Assembly: GCA_036652795.1 (NCBI GenBank)
Contig: JAVVVD010000004.1
Coordinates: 62,001-126,000 of the forward strand
Source: JAVVVD01 sp036652795
Lineage (GTDB): Bacteria > Bacillota > Clostridia > Christensenellales > CAG-138
Direction: 5' to 3'
DNA: 64,000 nt
Shown: positions 43,080 to 51,452 of the stretch, piece after piece
Position numbering within the stretch: position 1 is the stretch's first letter
Layout: every line of letters starts with the position of its first letter
Program-made: the position numbers and the translations under genes
The notes under the pieces: model-generated
The model's input: the letters and a program-made list of their open reading frames with translations, nothing else
Databases searched by the model: none
Told to the model about the DNA's origin: nothing

Positions 43080-44426
43080 TTATTGCTGTATATATCCCTT
43101 TATGCTTATATCACCCTGTCCATCGTCGAACTGATAGTCCTTACCGGGCAGCACGGCATTAACAAATATTCCTATTACCGCAGCGCAAGCCAGTCCGCCG
43201 AATGAAAGATTAACCGAGCCTATTACGATCGTAAGCGGATATGTGTTAAAGCCAAGCCCACAGGCAAGTATGAGCGCCGCTACGATAACGTTGCGGAAGT
43301 TTTTGAAGTCTACCTTGTTTTCGACTATGGTGCGCACACCCGTGGCCGAGATCATTCCGTACAGCATCAGCGATACACCGCCGATTATGGACCAGGGGAT
43401 TGTGTTGATGAATGATTCAAATATGGAGATGAACGAGAGCAGCACCGTGAAGATGGCCGCTAGCAGCATAACCTTGGGATCGTATACCTTGGTAAGCGCA
43501 ACAACGCCGGTATTTTCAGAATATGTTGTGTTGGCTGGGCCGCCTATCACACCAGCGAGCGATGTCGCCAGGCCGTCACCAAGCAGCGTACGGGTAAGGC
43601 CAGGGTCGGCGATGAAGTTCTTGCCGCAGGTGGCGCCAATGGCCGCTATATCGCCAATGTGCTCTATCATGGCGGCAAGCGCCACAACACAGCAGGTGAT
43701 TATTGCGCCAATCTCAAACTTAGGAAGGAAGAATGGGGGTACGCTCACTATGTCCTTTATGGATTCAATCTTAAGCCCCGTGAAATCAACCCAAGGCAGA
43801 CCGAACAGTGCGTTACCCGAGCATAGCGATATCACTGTGCCCACTATGTATGAGCCAAATATACCTATCAACAGGGGAAGTATCTTTACCATGCCCTTGC
43901 CATATATGTTGGCGATTATTATCAGAGCTATGGCGACAATTGCGAGTATCCAGTTTGAGCTGGCATTGATGAGGCCAACGGGTGCCAGTATAAGGCCGAT
44001 AAGGATTATTATTGGACCTGTTACAACCGGTGGGAACAGCTTCATTATCTTTTTTGCGCCGAACACCTGGAAAAGCAGCGCCAGCACCACATATACAGCA
44101 CCAGCACACACCACGCCGCCGGTGGCGTATGGCAGCAATTCCGGCATTAGCACACCATCAGCATTCCGTGTTATCGTGGCAAACGCGGCAAGGAATGCAA
44201 AGGATGAACCAAGGAATATTGGCACCTTGCGCTTGGTGATGAAGTAGAACAGTATCGTGCCTATGCCCGCGCAAAACAGCGTTACCGCTACGCTCAGGCC
44301 TGTAAGCAACGGCACAAGCACCGTCGCGCCGAACATGGCGAACACATGCTGGATTCCCAGCACCGCCATCTTACCGGCGCCAAGCTCTTTAAATCCATCA
44401 TGGACGCCTTCTAATTTCTTTTCCAT
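43080..44426 (-). CDS. uraA: NCS2-family uracil/xanthine permease
   Basis: 448 residues with about 14 helices. QHVFAMFGATVLVPLLTGL starts the transporter, and the family motif LIEHIGD/AIGATCGKNF region (AMIEHIGDIAAIGATCGKNF) supplies the substrate-contacting Glu. The later stretch GGPANTTYSENTGVVALTKV is typical of UraA. It imports uracil with protons. GGGAGGTATATCA precedes the start. I see no PyrR-type leader in the 100 bases upstream. The choice of uracil over xanthine is by overall likeness. Confidence 0.9.
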   Translation of the reverse strand: MEKKLEGVHDGFKELGAGKMAVLGIQHVFAMFGATVLVPLLTGLSVAVTLFCAGIGTILFYFITKRKVPIFLGSSFAFLAAFATITRNADGVLMPELLPYATGGVVCAGAVYVVLALLFQVFGAKKIMKLFPPVVTGPIIILIGLILAPVGLINASSNWILAIVAIALIIIANIYGKGMVKILPLLIGIFGSYIVGTVISLCSGNALFGLPWVDFTGLKIESIKDIVSVPPFFLPKFEIGAIITCCVVALAAMIEHIGDIAAIGATCGKNFIADPGLTRTLLGDGLATSLAGVIGGPANTTYSENTGVVALTKVYDPKVMLLAAIFTVLLSFISIFESFINTIPWSIIGGVSLMLYGMISATGVRTIVENKVDFKNFRNVIVAALILACGLGFNTYPLTIVIGSVNLSFGGLACAAVIGIFVNAVLPGKDYQFDDGQGDISIKGYIQQ

Positions 44427-44530
44427 TGATATACCTCCCGATAAATTTGATCAAGTATTGCGTTTCCGTTGAGTTTAGTATGATTCTTCCATTTAAATCT
44501 ATATCACGGAGCTACCCCCGTTGATATCTT

Positions 44531-45091
44531 TTAATCCGCCGCGCCTTGAAGTAAGTCAAGCTTTTCACGGCACGCGGGCGTTATGATCGAAGCCAGTGTT
44601 ACTGTGCGCAGATGCCGTTGCTTATATAAAAAAGATTCTATATCCTCTATATCCTTCTTTTCCACTATCACCGAAAAATCCTCTAAGGCGCTCAAAAATA
44701 GGTTCATCAAGTCATAGCAGTGGTTGAGACATGCATTATACTTTTTATCTATCAGATTAAAGCCTGTCAGCAGCTTCTGCGCATTTATCCGTTGATCATG
44801 CATCACCCTAAAGCGCTGCATCGCATATTCGTCCACCTTCTGTGAAAACACCGCGCGCAATGCATCCGGCTGCTCGTCCAGTGGAAGCACATTTATTTTA
44901 CCCGCTTCATTTACGGCATAAGCAAGGCTCTGCGCCGCTAGATGCCTTGGCAATACGTGCTCCGCCGCCTCGCAAAAGGCAAGCGCAAACGCGTCGCAGT
45001 ATGGGGCGATACGCTTTTTTCTAAGCTCCGTCAACGCAAGTATCACAATTGTTATAACAGCCACTGCAAGTATAGCCAACCATTCTCTCAT
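44531..45091 (-). CDS. Membrane-anchored helical protein of unknown function
   Basis: 186 residues: an N-terminal helix (4-21) and a cytoplasmic helical body with several Cys (CDAFALAFCEAAEHVLP; CLNHCYDLMNLFLSALEDF). No family recognised. It stands between the small 56-codon gene and uraA on the same strand, with gaps of about 80 and 105 bases, so operon membership is unclear. Confidence 0.65.
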   Translation of the reverse strand: MREWLAILAVAVITIVILALTELRKKRIAPYCDAFALAFCEAAEHVLPRHLAAQSLAYAVNEAGKINVLPLDEQPDALRAVFSQKVDEYAMQRFRVMHDQRINAQKLLTGFNLIDKKYNACLNHCYDLMNLFLSALEDFSVIVEKKDIEDIESFLYKQRHLRTVTLASIITPACREKLDLLQGAAD

Positions 45092-45134
45092 AACGCCGAT
45101 CCCTTCTTTCTATTTATAATTGTGTATTATAATA

Positions 45135-45165
45135 GGCGGTCAGTTCCTTATTGGAACTGACCGCC
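45135..45165 (-). terminator. Hairpin after the 56-residue gene
   Basis: GGCGGTCAGTTCC (45135-45147), loop TTATT, GGAACTGACCGCC (45153-45165): 13 perfect pairs, six bases after the small gene on the minus strand. The T run is weak. Confidence 0.65.
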
Positions 45166-45171
45166 CTGTAA

Positions 45172-45342
45172 TTAATCAAATATATCCAAATCCTTTATCG
45201 GTGCACCATTTGCGACATGATTCCCATTATGTACAAAACCAATACGGAACCCGGCTGCGACAACACTTCTATCGTACGTCCTGCCATCGGCAATATCACT
45301 GGAAAGCATATGCCGTTTTATATTTTTATCCGATATAATCAC
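45172..45342 (-). CDS. 56-residue hypothetical protein
   Basis: A GTG at 45342 with AAAAAGGAGGG nine bases upstream opens a 57-codon frame to TAA at 45172. The product starts MIISDKNIKRHMLSSDIADG and ends IKDLDIFD; it is soluble, without Cys or helix-forming bias. The strong ribosome site, full frame and following hairpin support a real gene. No family recognised. Confidence 0.6.
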   Translation of the reverse strand: MIISDKNIKRHMLSSDIADGRTYDRSVVAAGFRIGFVHNGNHVANGAPIKDLDIFD

Positions 45343-45552
45343 GTGACAATGCCCTCCTTTTTAGCTTAGTTCTTCGGCTTATCCAAGCCTTTCCGTAGGT
45401 CTGATCTATTATAGCAGCGCACTTTAGCTTTGTCTAGTATTATATTTGTAATTTCGCCACTAATTTTTCACCATATTTCCACACATGCGCATCTATTGAC
45501 TATAAAGCAGGCATAACGTATCCTAATTAAAAACAGATAAATGGGGTTATAC

Positions 45553-46245
45553 ATGTCCAGCGCTAGCAGCTATTTTTTAAAGTCGTATGATCTAACACGT
45601 TCGGATCGGCGCAGCATATGCATTGCTGTAACCGCCGACGGCAGACTTATCGTGCGTGCGCCCAAAAATGCTCCGCAGGCGGCCATCGACCGCTTTGTTG
45701 CACAAAAGGCGGACTGGATAGCCGCAACGCAAGCGGAGGCGTTAAATCGCAAGGCGGCCTGTTTTGTGCATCTGTTTGCCGATGGCGAACCGTTTCAATT
45801 TATGGGCAGCCGCTATACCCTGCATTACGCACAGATCGATGCGATTTGCGCCGCGCACGGCGAATTGCTTATTCCACATTGCGCACAACCGCGTATGGCC
45901 CTGCTCAAATGGTACAAGGCCCGCGCATATGAGGAGTTTAGTCTGCGCGCAGCACAGTTATCTAAGCTCATGGAGCTTCATGACATACCGCCCGTCAAGC
46001 TCTCCTGCGCGAAGAAGCGCTGGGGCTCATGCAGCCACAACGGCATAAATATAAACTGGCGGCTCATAATGGCCCCGCCACAAGTTTTGGAGTATGTGCT
46101 CGTACATGAGCTGGCGCATGTGCGCTATCCTGATCATCAGCCGCATTTCTGGAGGTTTGTTGCCTCCATACTGCCGGATTACCACGAGCGCCGCGATTGG
46201 TTAAAAACACATGGCCATGAATTGTTAAACTGCATGGATGAATAA
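45553..46245 (+). CDS. YgjP-like zinc metallopeptidase (SprT/DUF45)
   Basis: I use ATG 45553 (TGGGGT upstream); the frame also opens at 45541. 230 residues. The DUF45 signature is intact: KKRWGSCSHNGININWRL, then VLVHELAHVRYPDHQPHFW with HELAH and a third His. It is a cytoplasmic predicted peptidase; substrates are not established. The gene is single and is followed by a terminator serving the convergent hsp20. Confidence 0.88.
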   Translation: MSSASSYFLKSYDLTRSDRRSICIAVTADGRLIVRAPKNAPQAAIDRFVAQKADWIAATQAEALNRKAACFVHLFADGEPFQFMGSRYTLHYAQIDAICAAHGELLIPHCAQPRMALLKWYKARAYEEFSLRAAQLSKLMELHDIPPVKLSCAKKRWGSCSHNGININWRLIMAPPQVLEYVLVHELAHVRYPDHQPHFWRFVASILPDYHERRDWLKTHGHELLNCMDE

Positions 46246-46261
46246 TAAGCGCACAAAGGTA

Positions 46262-46293
46262 CAAAAAAAGGAGGGGCAACTATGTCCCTCCTT
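46262..46293 (-). terminator. Intrinsic terminator of hsp20
   Basis: On the minus strand AAGGAGGG (46286-46293), loop, CCCTCCTT (46268-46275), then a T run (46263-46269 read as T). Confidence 0.8.
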
Positions 46294-46316
46294 GTTGTAT
46301 TGCAGCGTAAACCGCT

Positions 46317-46742
46317 TTACTGTATATCGATCTTCCTTTGTTCTGCGGGCTGTTCAACCTGCTTTGGCAGTTTAAGCTTAAGTATGCCGTTTTCATACTT
46401 TGCACCTATAGCCGAAGCGTCAATGCCTGTCATATCAAAGCTGCGCTGGTAACTGCCATAGCTGCGTTCGCGGCGTACATAGCTCTCGTGCTTATCCTCG
46501 CATCTGTCCTCATGCTTCGCTGCAATTACCAGATAATCGCCCTCGATATGGATATCAATATCCTCCTTGTTAAACCCTGGCAGCTCTGCCTCAAGCTGAT
46601 AATGGTCGCCATTATCCAATATATCTGTCCTAAAGCCCGCCATGCCTGTCATGCTCTGAAAACCTAAAAAGCGCTTTTCGAAATCATCGAAATAGTTGCC
46701 TACATCGCCGGTTTTATACGGCGTCAAACCGAAAATACTCAT
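46317..46742 (-). CDS. Hsp20/alpha-crystallin small heat-shock protein
   Basis: 141 residues. The alpha-crystallin domain spans about 35-130 (YQLEAELPGFNKEDIDIHIE; YLVIAAKHEDRCEDKHESYV) and has the C-terminal YENGILKLKLPK. It holds unfolding proteins during heat stress. A perfect CIRCE element lies about 125 bases upstream, so HrcA control is expected. The promoter itself was not resolved. Confidence 0.93.
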   Translation of the reverse strand: MSIFGLTPYKTGDVGNYFDDFEKRFLGFQSMTGMAGFRTDILDNGDHYQLEAELPGFNKEDIDIHIEGDYLVIAAKHEDRCEDKHESYVRRERSYGSYQRSFDMTGIDASAIGAKYENGILKLKLPKQVEQPAEQRKIDIQ

Positions 46743-46864
46743 AAAACTATCCTCCTAGTATTGTTGTCATATTATCATCCGGGAGCTGTCTCCCTGTTTA
46801 CGATTATTAGTATACCCATTCATTGTTTCAAAAATTTGAACACATTTTTATGCAAAAGCAAACT

Positions 46865-46891
46865 TTAGCACTCTCATCAGCAGAGTGCTAA
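46865..46891. promoter_or_regulatory. CIRCE element (HrcA operator)
   Basis: TTAGCACTC (46865-46873), nine bases, GAGTGCTAA (46883-46891): an exact match to the HrcA-binding consensus. It lies between divergent hsp20 (minus) and the DUF1653 gene (plus); hsp20 is the expected target. Confidence 0.95.
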
Positions 46892-46990
46892 AGCAACGTC
46901 TTTTTTTACGCAGCTTCTACCCGGCAATCATTTTATGTTATCCCATCGGTCTAGCCATGATATAATTCAAATACACGGAGGATGATATTT

Positions 46991-47206
46991 ATGCAGGATT
47001 TTCTGCCCGGTCGCTACCGCCATTTTAAAGGAAATGAATACGAGCTTTTATATGTTGCGCATCACAGTGAAACGCTGGAGGAAATGGTTGTTTACCGCGC
47101 ATGTTATGGCGAACATGGCATATGGGTACGGCCCGCGCGCATGTGGAATGAGATCGTAGAGCGTGACGGCAAGCGTATGCTTCGTTTTGAATATATAGGC
47201 CAATAG
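46991..47206 (+). CDS. DUF1653-family protein
   Basis: ATG at 46991 is set by GGAGG eight bases upstream; the ATG at 46982 is too close. 71 residues with the family pattern: PGRYRHFKGNEYELLYVAHH, ETLEEMVVYRACYGEHGIWV and RPARMW. A TATAAT at 46959-46964 (with TTATCC 17 bases before) may be its promoter. Function unknown in the family. Confidence 0.88.
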   Translation: MQDFLPGRYRHFKGNEYELLYVAHHSETLEEMVVYRACYGEHGIWVRPARMWNEIVERDGKRMLRFEYIGQ

Positions 47207-47233
47207 CCATAAAAGCACTTGTTTACCATAATT

Positions 47234-47264
47234 AGGTCGGTTTTTAAAAAAGCGGCCTTTTTTA
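47234..47264 (+). terminator. Weak intrinsic terminator after the DUF1653 gene
   Basis: AGGTCG and CGGCCT with an inner T5/A5 pair form a hairpin, followed by TTTTTT. Confidence 0.6.
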
Positions 47265-47304
47265 TCTGTTTTCGACATAACGTGTATTCATATATGCGCG
47301 CACT

Positions 47305-47323
47305 CACTCATAGGCTATGAGTG
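47305..47323. repeat. 19-bp palindrome upstream of the sortase-type surface protein gene
   Basis: CACTCATAG and CTATGAGTG flank a single G. It lies about 60 bases before the next gene; an operator or a hairpin in the leader are both possible. Confidence 0.5.
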
Positions 47324-47383
47324 CACCTTGTGCGCCGGTGTGCCAATTCCGGCATTTTTACAATGTGCGGAAGGGGAACAACT

Positions 47384-48325
47384 ATGAAACCGCGTTTTTT
47401 TGCCGTGCTTATCGCCGCCATGCTGCTTGCCTCCCTTATACCATCGCCATCGGGTTCACTGGCGGTTGACGATACCCTGCTGCCCGAGGATATACAATAT
47501 GATAGCGCAACGCTTGGCAAAAGCGCCGCGCGCACCGGCACAGATACATGGCGCATAACCCTTTCGGTTACACCCGAAACAGCGCCTTTAGAATTTGCGG
47601 CCATATCCGATGCCGCAGCTGATAATTTTTTTGTTGCAAGTACGCCTGAGGTTGCTTTTTCCGGTATAGACGTTGATTATTCGCTATCCTATAGCAAAGA
47701 TGAGATTCGTTTTTTGCCATCGGCCCCAATCCCGTGCGGTACAACATTGCTTATCACCTATGCGTTGAGGTTGATCCCCGATAGCCTTATCCCAGGAGTA
47801 TATAATCGCATACCGCTTGGAAAAAATGCAGCATTGAGCTTTGCACCTGGCAGCGGCAAGACCGCGCTTCTTTTCCCTGCGCCGATGTGCCGCTTTGAAG
47901 CCGGCAGGCTGGATCTTCTATATGAATTGTGCAACGGTGGCCGCGTGCTCACCTCAGGCCGTATCGGCGATGTGCGCGATACCTTCATCACCGACGCTGC
48001 CGATAAGCAATTCCGTTGGCAGGCGCCCAGCAGCTATACGTATGGCGGCACAACCTATTTGCTGCGTGCTGAGAATACGCGCTACGAAAGCAGCAACGCA
48101 CCCACCGCCCTTGTGCTTACCGGTGAAAGCGCTCAGTCCCTGTCCGCGCTGTCCGGTTCGCATACAATTACATATGTTTATATGCCCGCCACCTATGGAA
48201 TCGCGCCCGGCATCCCCGACACAGGGGATGTTTCGCTGATACTGCTTATCATTGCAACGGCGCTCATGCTTACGACCGGTCTGCTTATGCTTGCCGTAAC
48301 CATGTGGTCACGGCGAAAGCGATAG
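47384..48325 (+). CDS. Secreted surface protein with sortase-like C-terminal signal
   Basis: 313 residues. Start at 47384 follows GAAGGGGAACAACT. A signal peptide (1-26), two beta-rich domains (LSVTPETAPLEFAAISDAA; TTLLITYALRLIPDSLIPGV resembling isopeptide-type surface domains), and a C-terminal signal IPDTG (277-281), then a helix and the basic tail SRRKR. IPDTG departs from LPxTG only in the first residue. No sortase gene is in the window. The ligand is unknown. Confidence 0.75.
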   Translation: MKPRFFAVLIAAMLLASLIPSPSGSLAVDDTLLPEDIQYDSATLGKSAARTGTDTWRITLSVTPETAPLEFAAISDAAADNFFVASTPEVAFSGIDVDYSLSYSKDEIRFLPSAPIPCGTTLLITYALRLIPDSLIPGVYNRIPLGKNAALSFAPGSGKTALLFPAPMCRFEAGRLDLLYELCNGGRVLTSGRIGDVRDTFITDAADKQFRWQAPSSYTYGGTTYLLRAENTRYESSNAPTALVLTGESAQSLSALSGSHTITYVYMPATYGIAPGIPDTGDVSLILLIIATALMLTTGLLMLAVTMWSRRKR

Positions 48326-48431
48326 ATCTATGCCCATTATAGCGCCAAGCATTTTTTATGGAACCGCCGAATGTGTGTTGATGTCGCCTTCTTCGCCCTT
48401 TTCAGCGTCTCCTTAAGGTTGGCATCGGTTA

Positions 48432-48677
48432 TTATTTCGTACTCATCAGGGCACGGGCAAGCTGATCGCTGCACGAGGTATTGCTTTGGCCGCAGCGGAT
48501 TCCATGCAGCCTTTTTATCACGTCGTCAACCTTCATGCCCTCCACCAGTGCACCAAGTGCCTTGAGGTTACCATCGCAGCCATCCGTATAGGCAACGTTG
48601 TGGACAGCACCGGCGTCAATGTCCAGGTCTATACGCGTTGAGCATACCCCCTGAGGATAAAATGTATAGTGTTTCAT
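48432..48677 (-). CDS. TSCPD-domain protein
   Basis: 81 residues. The family marks VCSTRIDLDIDAG, YTDGCDGNLKALGALVEGM and IRCGQSNTSCSDQLARAL are present. Small free-standing TSCPD proteins are related to a C-terminal domain of vitamin B12-dependent ribonucleotide reductases, possibly metal binding. A GGGGG stretch precedes the start. Function unknown. Confidence 0.88.
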   Translation of the reverse strand: MKHYTFYPQGVCSTRIDLDIDAGAVHNVAYTDGCDGNLKALGALVEGMKVDDVIKRLHGIRCGQSNTSCSDQLARALMSTK

Positions 48678-48699
48678 GCCATTCCCCCTTGTATAACTA

Positions 48700-49533
48700 T
48701 TATATTGTCAACTCACCCATAAATACGAACTCCGCCGGGCCTGTCATGGATACCCTGTTATCCTCCGCCCATACTATATCAAGCGTACCCAGCTCCAGCT
48801 CCACACGCACGCTGCGGGATGTAAGTCCCGCCGCCGCGCAGCATACCGCTGCACTTGACGAGCCTGTGCCACAGGCCAGCGTGGCCCCGCAGCCACGCTC
48901 CCAAGTACGCACCCTGAGCGTATTTTTATCAATCACCTGCGTGAAATTGACGTTTGTTCTGCACGGAAAAATTGGAAGGTTCTCTATAAGCGGGCCGTAT
49001 TTTTCTATATCGATTGAGCACACATCCCCCACAAGCACCACAGTGTGCGTTACTCCCAGCAATACGGACGAATATGTGAACTCCCTATCCTGCACGCACA
49101 TGCTTTGCATCAGGCAGTCCCCGCTGCCTATCATCGGTATATCACTGCGCTCAAAGTGCGCTTCGCCCATATCCACAGTAACGGAATCCGCCTTGCCATC
49201 CTTTGTGCTCAACGCGATATGCATTGCGCCTGCCAGCGTTTCAACAGAAAACCGCTTATGCGAAATTATGCCTGAATCGTATACGTACTTTGCAAAGCAG
49301 CGGATGCCGTTGCCGCACATCTGTGCCGCACTGCCATCGCTGTTGAATATAATCATGCGTATATCGCATACAGCCGAATGCTGCACCAATATAACGCCGT
49401 CCGCTCCTATTCCCGTTCTGCGCGCGCACAGCCTTGCCGCCTCCTTGCCGCTAATATGCCGCTCAAGGCTGCCGTCTAAATCCTCCAATATAAGAAAATC
49501 GTTGCCCAATCCGTGCATTTTACACAAACGCAT
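48700..49533 (-). CDS. dapF: Diaminopimelate epimerase
   Basis: 277 residues. The two catalytic Cys are in AAQMCGNGIRCFAKYV (about 72) and ATLACGTGSSSAAVC (about 218). MHGLGNDFLI opens it. It converts LL- to meso-diaminopimelate for peptidoglycan and lysine. The gene stands apart, followed after 22 bases by the TSCPD gene. No ribosome site is obvious beyond GGAGG at 49540-49545. Confidence 0.95.
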   Translation of the reverse strand: MRLCKMHGLGNDFLILEDLDGSLERHISGKEAARLCARRTGIGADGVILVQHSAVCDIRMIIFNSDGSAAQMCGNGIRCFAKYVYDSGIISHKRFSVETLAGAMHIALSTKDGKADSVTVDMGEAHFERSDIPMIGSGDCLMQSMCVQDREFTYSSVLLGVTHTVVLVGDVCSIDIEKYGPLIENLPIFPCRTNVNFTQVIDKNTLRVRTWERGCGATLACGTGSSSAAVCCAAAGLTSRSVRVELELGTLDIVWAEDNRVSMTGPAEFVFMGELTI

Positions 49534-49695
49534 ACAATTCCTCCACTCCGCCGTTACGCTTAAGCGCTACATTATTCTATCATATGGGAAGTGTTACTTC
49601 ACACATATTTTACACCGCCCGACTGTACATTTTATAGGTTTTGGATTATTATAAAGAATGGATAAAATTGTGTGGGCTCACACATCGGAGGCGTT

Positions 49696-50574
49696 ATGGA
49701 CAAGTTGTTTTTTATAGTCAATGCCACCGCCGGCAGTGGCCGTAGCGGAAAATGCTTTGATCAGGTACGTAGAGAGCTTGACAAACGCGGCATATCATAT
49801 GGATGTGAATTCACCCAAGCCCCTCATCATGCCGAGGATCTTACGCGTGCTGCGCTGCTGCGTGGCGAAAGTACAATCGTTGCGGTTGGCGGAGATGGAA
49901 CCATAAACGAGATTGCCTCCGTAATGTGCGGCAACGCAACCACGATGGGTATATTGCCCTTTGGCACAGGTAACGACCTTGCCAAGGTGCTCAAGCTTCC
50001 CACAGATCCTGATGGCGCACTTGAAATGTTGCTCAACGGCACCGTGCGCCCTATGGACGCAGGTATGGCCAACGATAAGTTTTTTATCAACATTGCCGGG
50101 CTTGGCTTTGATGTGGACGTGCTGGTAAATACCGAAAAGTACAAAAAGCATTTTAATGGTATGCTTCCATATATGCTGGGTGTGATTAATACCCTTTCTC
50201 ACCTGCGCACGCTTCATATTACTCTTACCGTGGATGGCAAGACCATACAGAAGGATTCCATACTTGTGGCCGTTGGAAATGGAACCCATTTTGGCGGCGG
50301 CATGAAGGTGACCCCGCTTGCCGACCCGTTCGACGGCTTGTTCGACGTATGCCTTATCGAAATAATGCCTATGCTAAAGCTATTGTCTCTGCTGCCAGGA
50401 TTTGTAAACGGCAAGCATCTAAAGTCAAAGCAGGTGCATTATTTTAACGCCACCGAGATTGTGGTGGAATGCGATGAGCCATGCATGCTTGACTTTGACG
50501 GCGAGCTGGGTTCGAGCGTGCCGGCAAAATTCACAATTATACCCGGCGCAATAAATATACTGGTGGCAAAATGA
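49696..50574 (+). CDS. DagK-type lipid kinase, first copy
   Basis: 292 residues; the start has CGGAGGCGTT before it. The diacylglycerol-kinase-like domain has FFIVNATAGSGRSGKCF, VAVGGDGTINEIAS and LPFGTGNDLAKVL. The closing part (FDGELGSSVPAKFTIIPGAI) is typical. It phosphorylates diacylglycerol or a related lipid with ATP. It overlaps the second copy by four bases (ATGA). Confidence 0.9.
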   Translation: MDKLFFIVNATAGSGRSGKCFDQVRRELDKRGISYGCEFTQAPHHAEDLTRAALLRGESTIVAVGGDGTINEIASVMCGNATTMGILPFGTGNDLAKVLKLPTDPDGALEMLLNGTVRPMDAGMANDKFFINIAGLGFDVDVLVNTEKYKKHFNGMLPYMLGVINTLSHLRTLHITLTVDGKTIQKDSILVAVGNGTHFGGGMKVTPLADPFDGLFDVCLIEIMPMLKLLSLLPGFVNGKHLKSKQVHYFNATEIVVECDEPCMLDFDGELGSSVPAKFTIIPGAINILVAK

Positions 50575-51452
50575 GATATTATTTTATTGTTAACCCAATA
50601 TCCGGCTCAGGCCGCGGTGAATCGGCCTTTAATCAGGCAAGAGCCTTGCTCGATGAAGCACATGCTGACTACGGCTTCGCGTTTACAACGCATAAAGGCC
50701 ATGCAATAGAATTGACCCGTACGGCGCTTGACTCAGGTGAAAAATGTATAATAGCCGTAGGCGGGGATGGCACCGCGCAGGAGGTCGCATCAGTATTGGC
50801 CGGATCAGACGCAATAATGGGGCTGCTGCCATTTGGTACAGGCAATGATTTTGCCCGCGCTGTAGGCCTATCCAAGGAAGTTGACGATGCTGTGCATACG
50901 CTGCTGCGATCTCAGGTTCGTCCTGTGGACGGTGCTTTAGCCAACGACAGATTTTTCATCAACGTTGCAGGCTTTGGCTTTGACGTGGATGTAGTCATGT
51001 ATACCGAAAAATATAAATCCCGATTTAACGGCATGATGCCGTATATGCTTGGCGTGCTTAAGGCGCTTACGCATCTTAAGCCTGTGGATATGGAGTATAC
51101 GCTGGACGGCCGCGTCCAGTCAGTGCGTGCGCTACTTGTGGATGCATGTAACGGCACTTACTTTGGCGGCGGCATGAACCTTGCGCCACATGCCAGTGTT
51201 TTTGACGGTAAGCTGGATATCTGTATAGTAAAAGCTGTGAACATACCGCTGTTTTTAATGCTGCTGCCAAAATATATTAAGGGAAAGCATCTGGGCTCAA
51301 AGCACATACTGTACTTTAAAACCGACAGCGTAACGGTAACTACACACGGTCAAAGCATGTTGAATCTTGACGGCGAGCTGGGCTCTACCACGCCTGTGGT
51401 TTTTCGCGTAGTCAAGCAGGCTCTTAACTTTATAGTCGGCGAGGTGAACTGA
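50571..51452 (+). CDS. DagK-type lipid kinase, second copy
   Basis: 293 residues, clearly a tandem duplicate of the previous gene: FIVNPISGSGRGESAFNQAR, VAVGGDGTAQEVASV, LPFGTGNDFARAVG, NLDGELGSTTP. Both keep the nucleotide and Mg motifs, so both are probably active, perhaps on different lipids. It starts in an ATGA overlap and runs with one base of overlap (TGATG) into the DUF5711 gene. Confidence 0.9.
   Translation: MRYYFIVNPISGSGRGESAFNQARALLDEAHADYGFAFTTHKGHAIELTRTALDSGEKCIIAVGGDGTAQEVASVLAGSDAIMGLLPFGTGNDFARAVGLSKEVDDAVHTLLRSQVRPVDGALANDRFFINVAGFGFDVDVVMYTEKYKSRFNGMMPYMLGVLKALTHLKPVDMEYTLDGRVQSVRALLVDACNGTYFGGGMNLAPHASVFDGKLDICIVKAVNIPLFLMLLPKYIKGKHLGSKHILYFKTDSVTVTTHGQSMLNLDGELGSTTPVVFRVVKQALNFIVGEVN

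Noticed and set aside
48326..48431. Minus-strand frame after the TSCPD gene encoding a basic helix (EIITDANLKETLKRAKK)
   Set aside because: It looks protein-like but has no start codon with a ribosome site, and the TSCPD protein is already full length.
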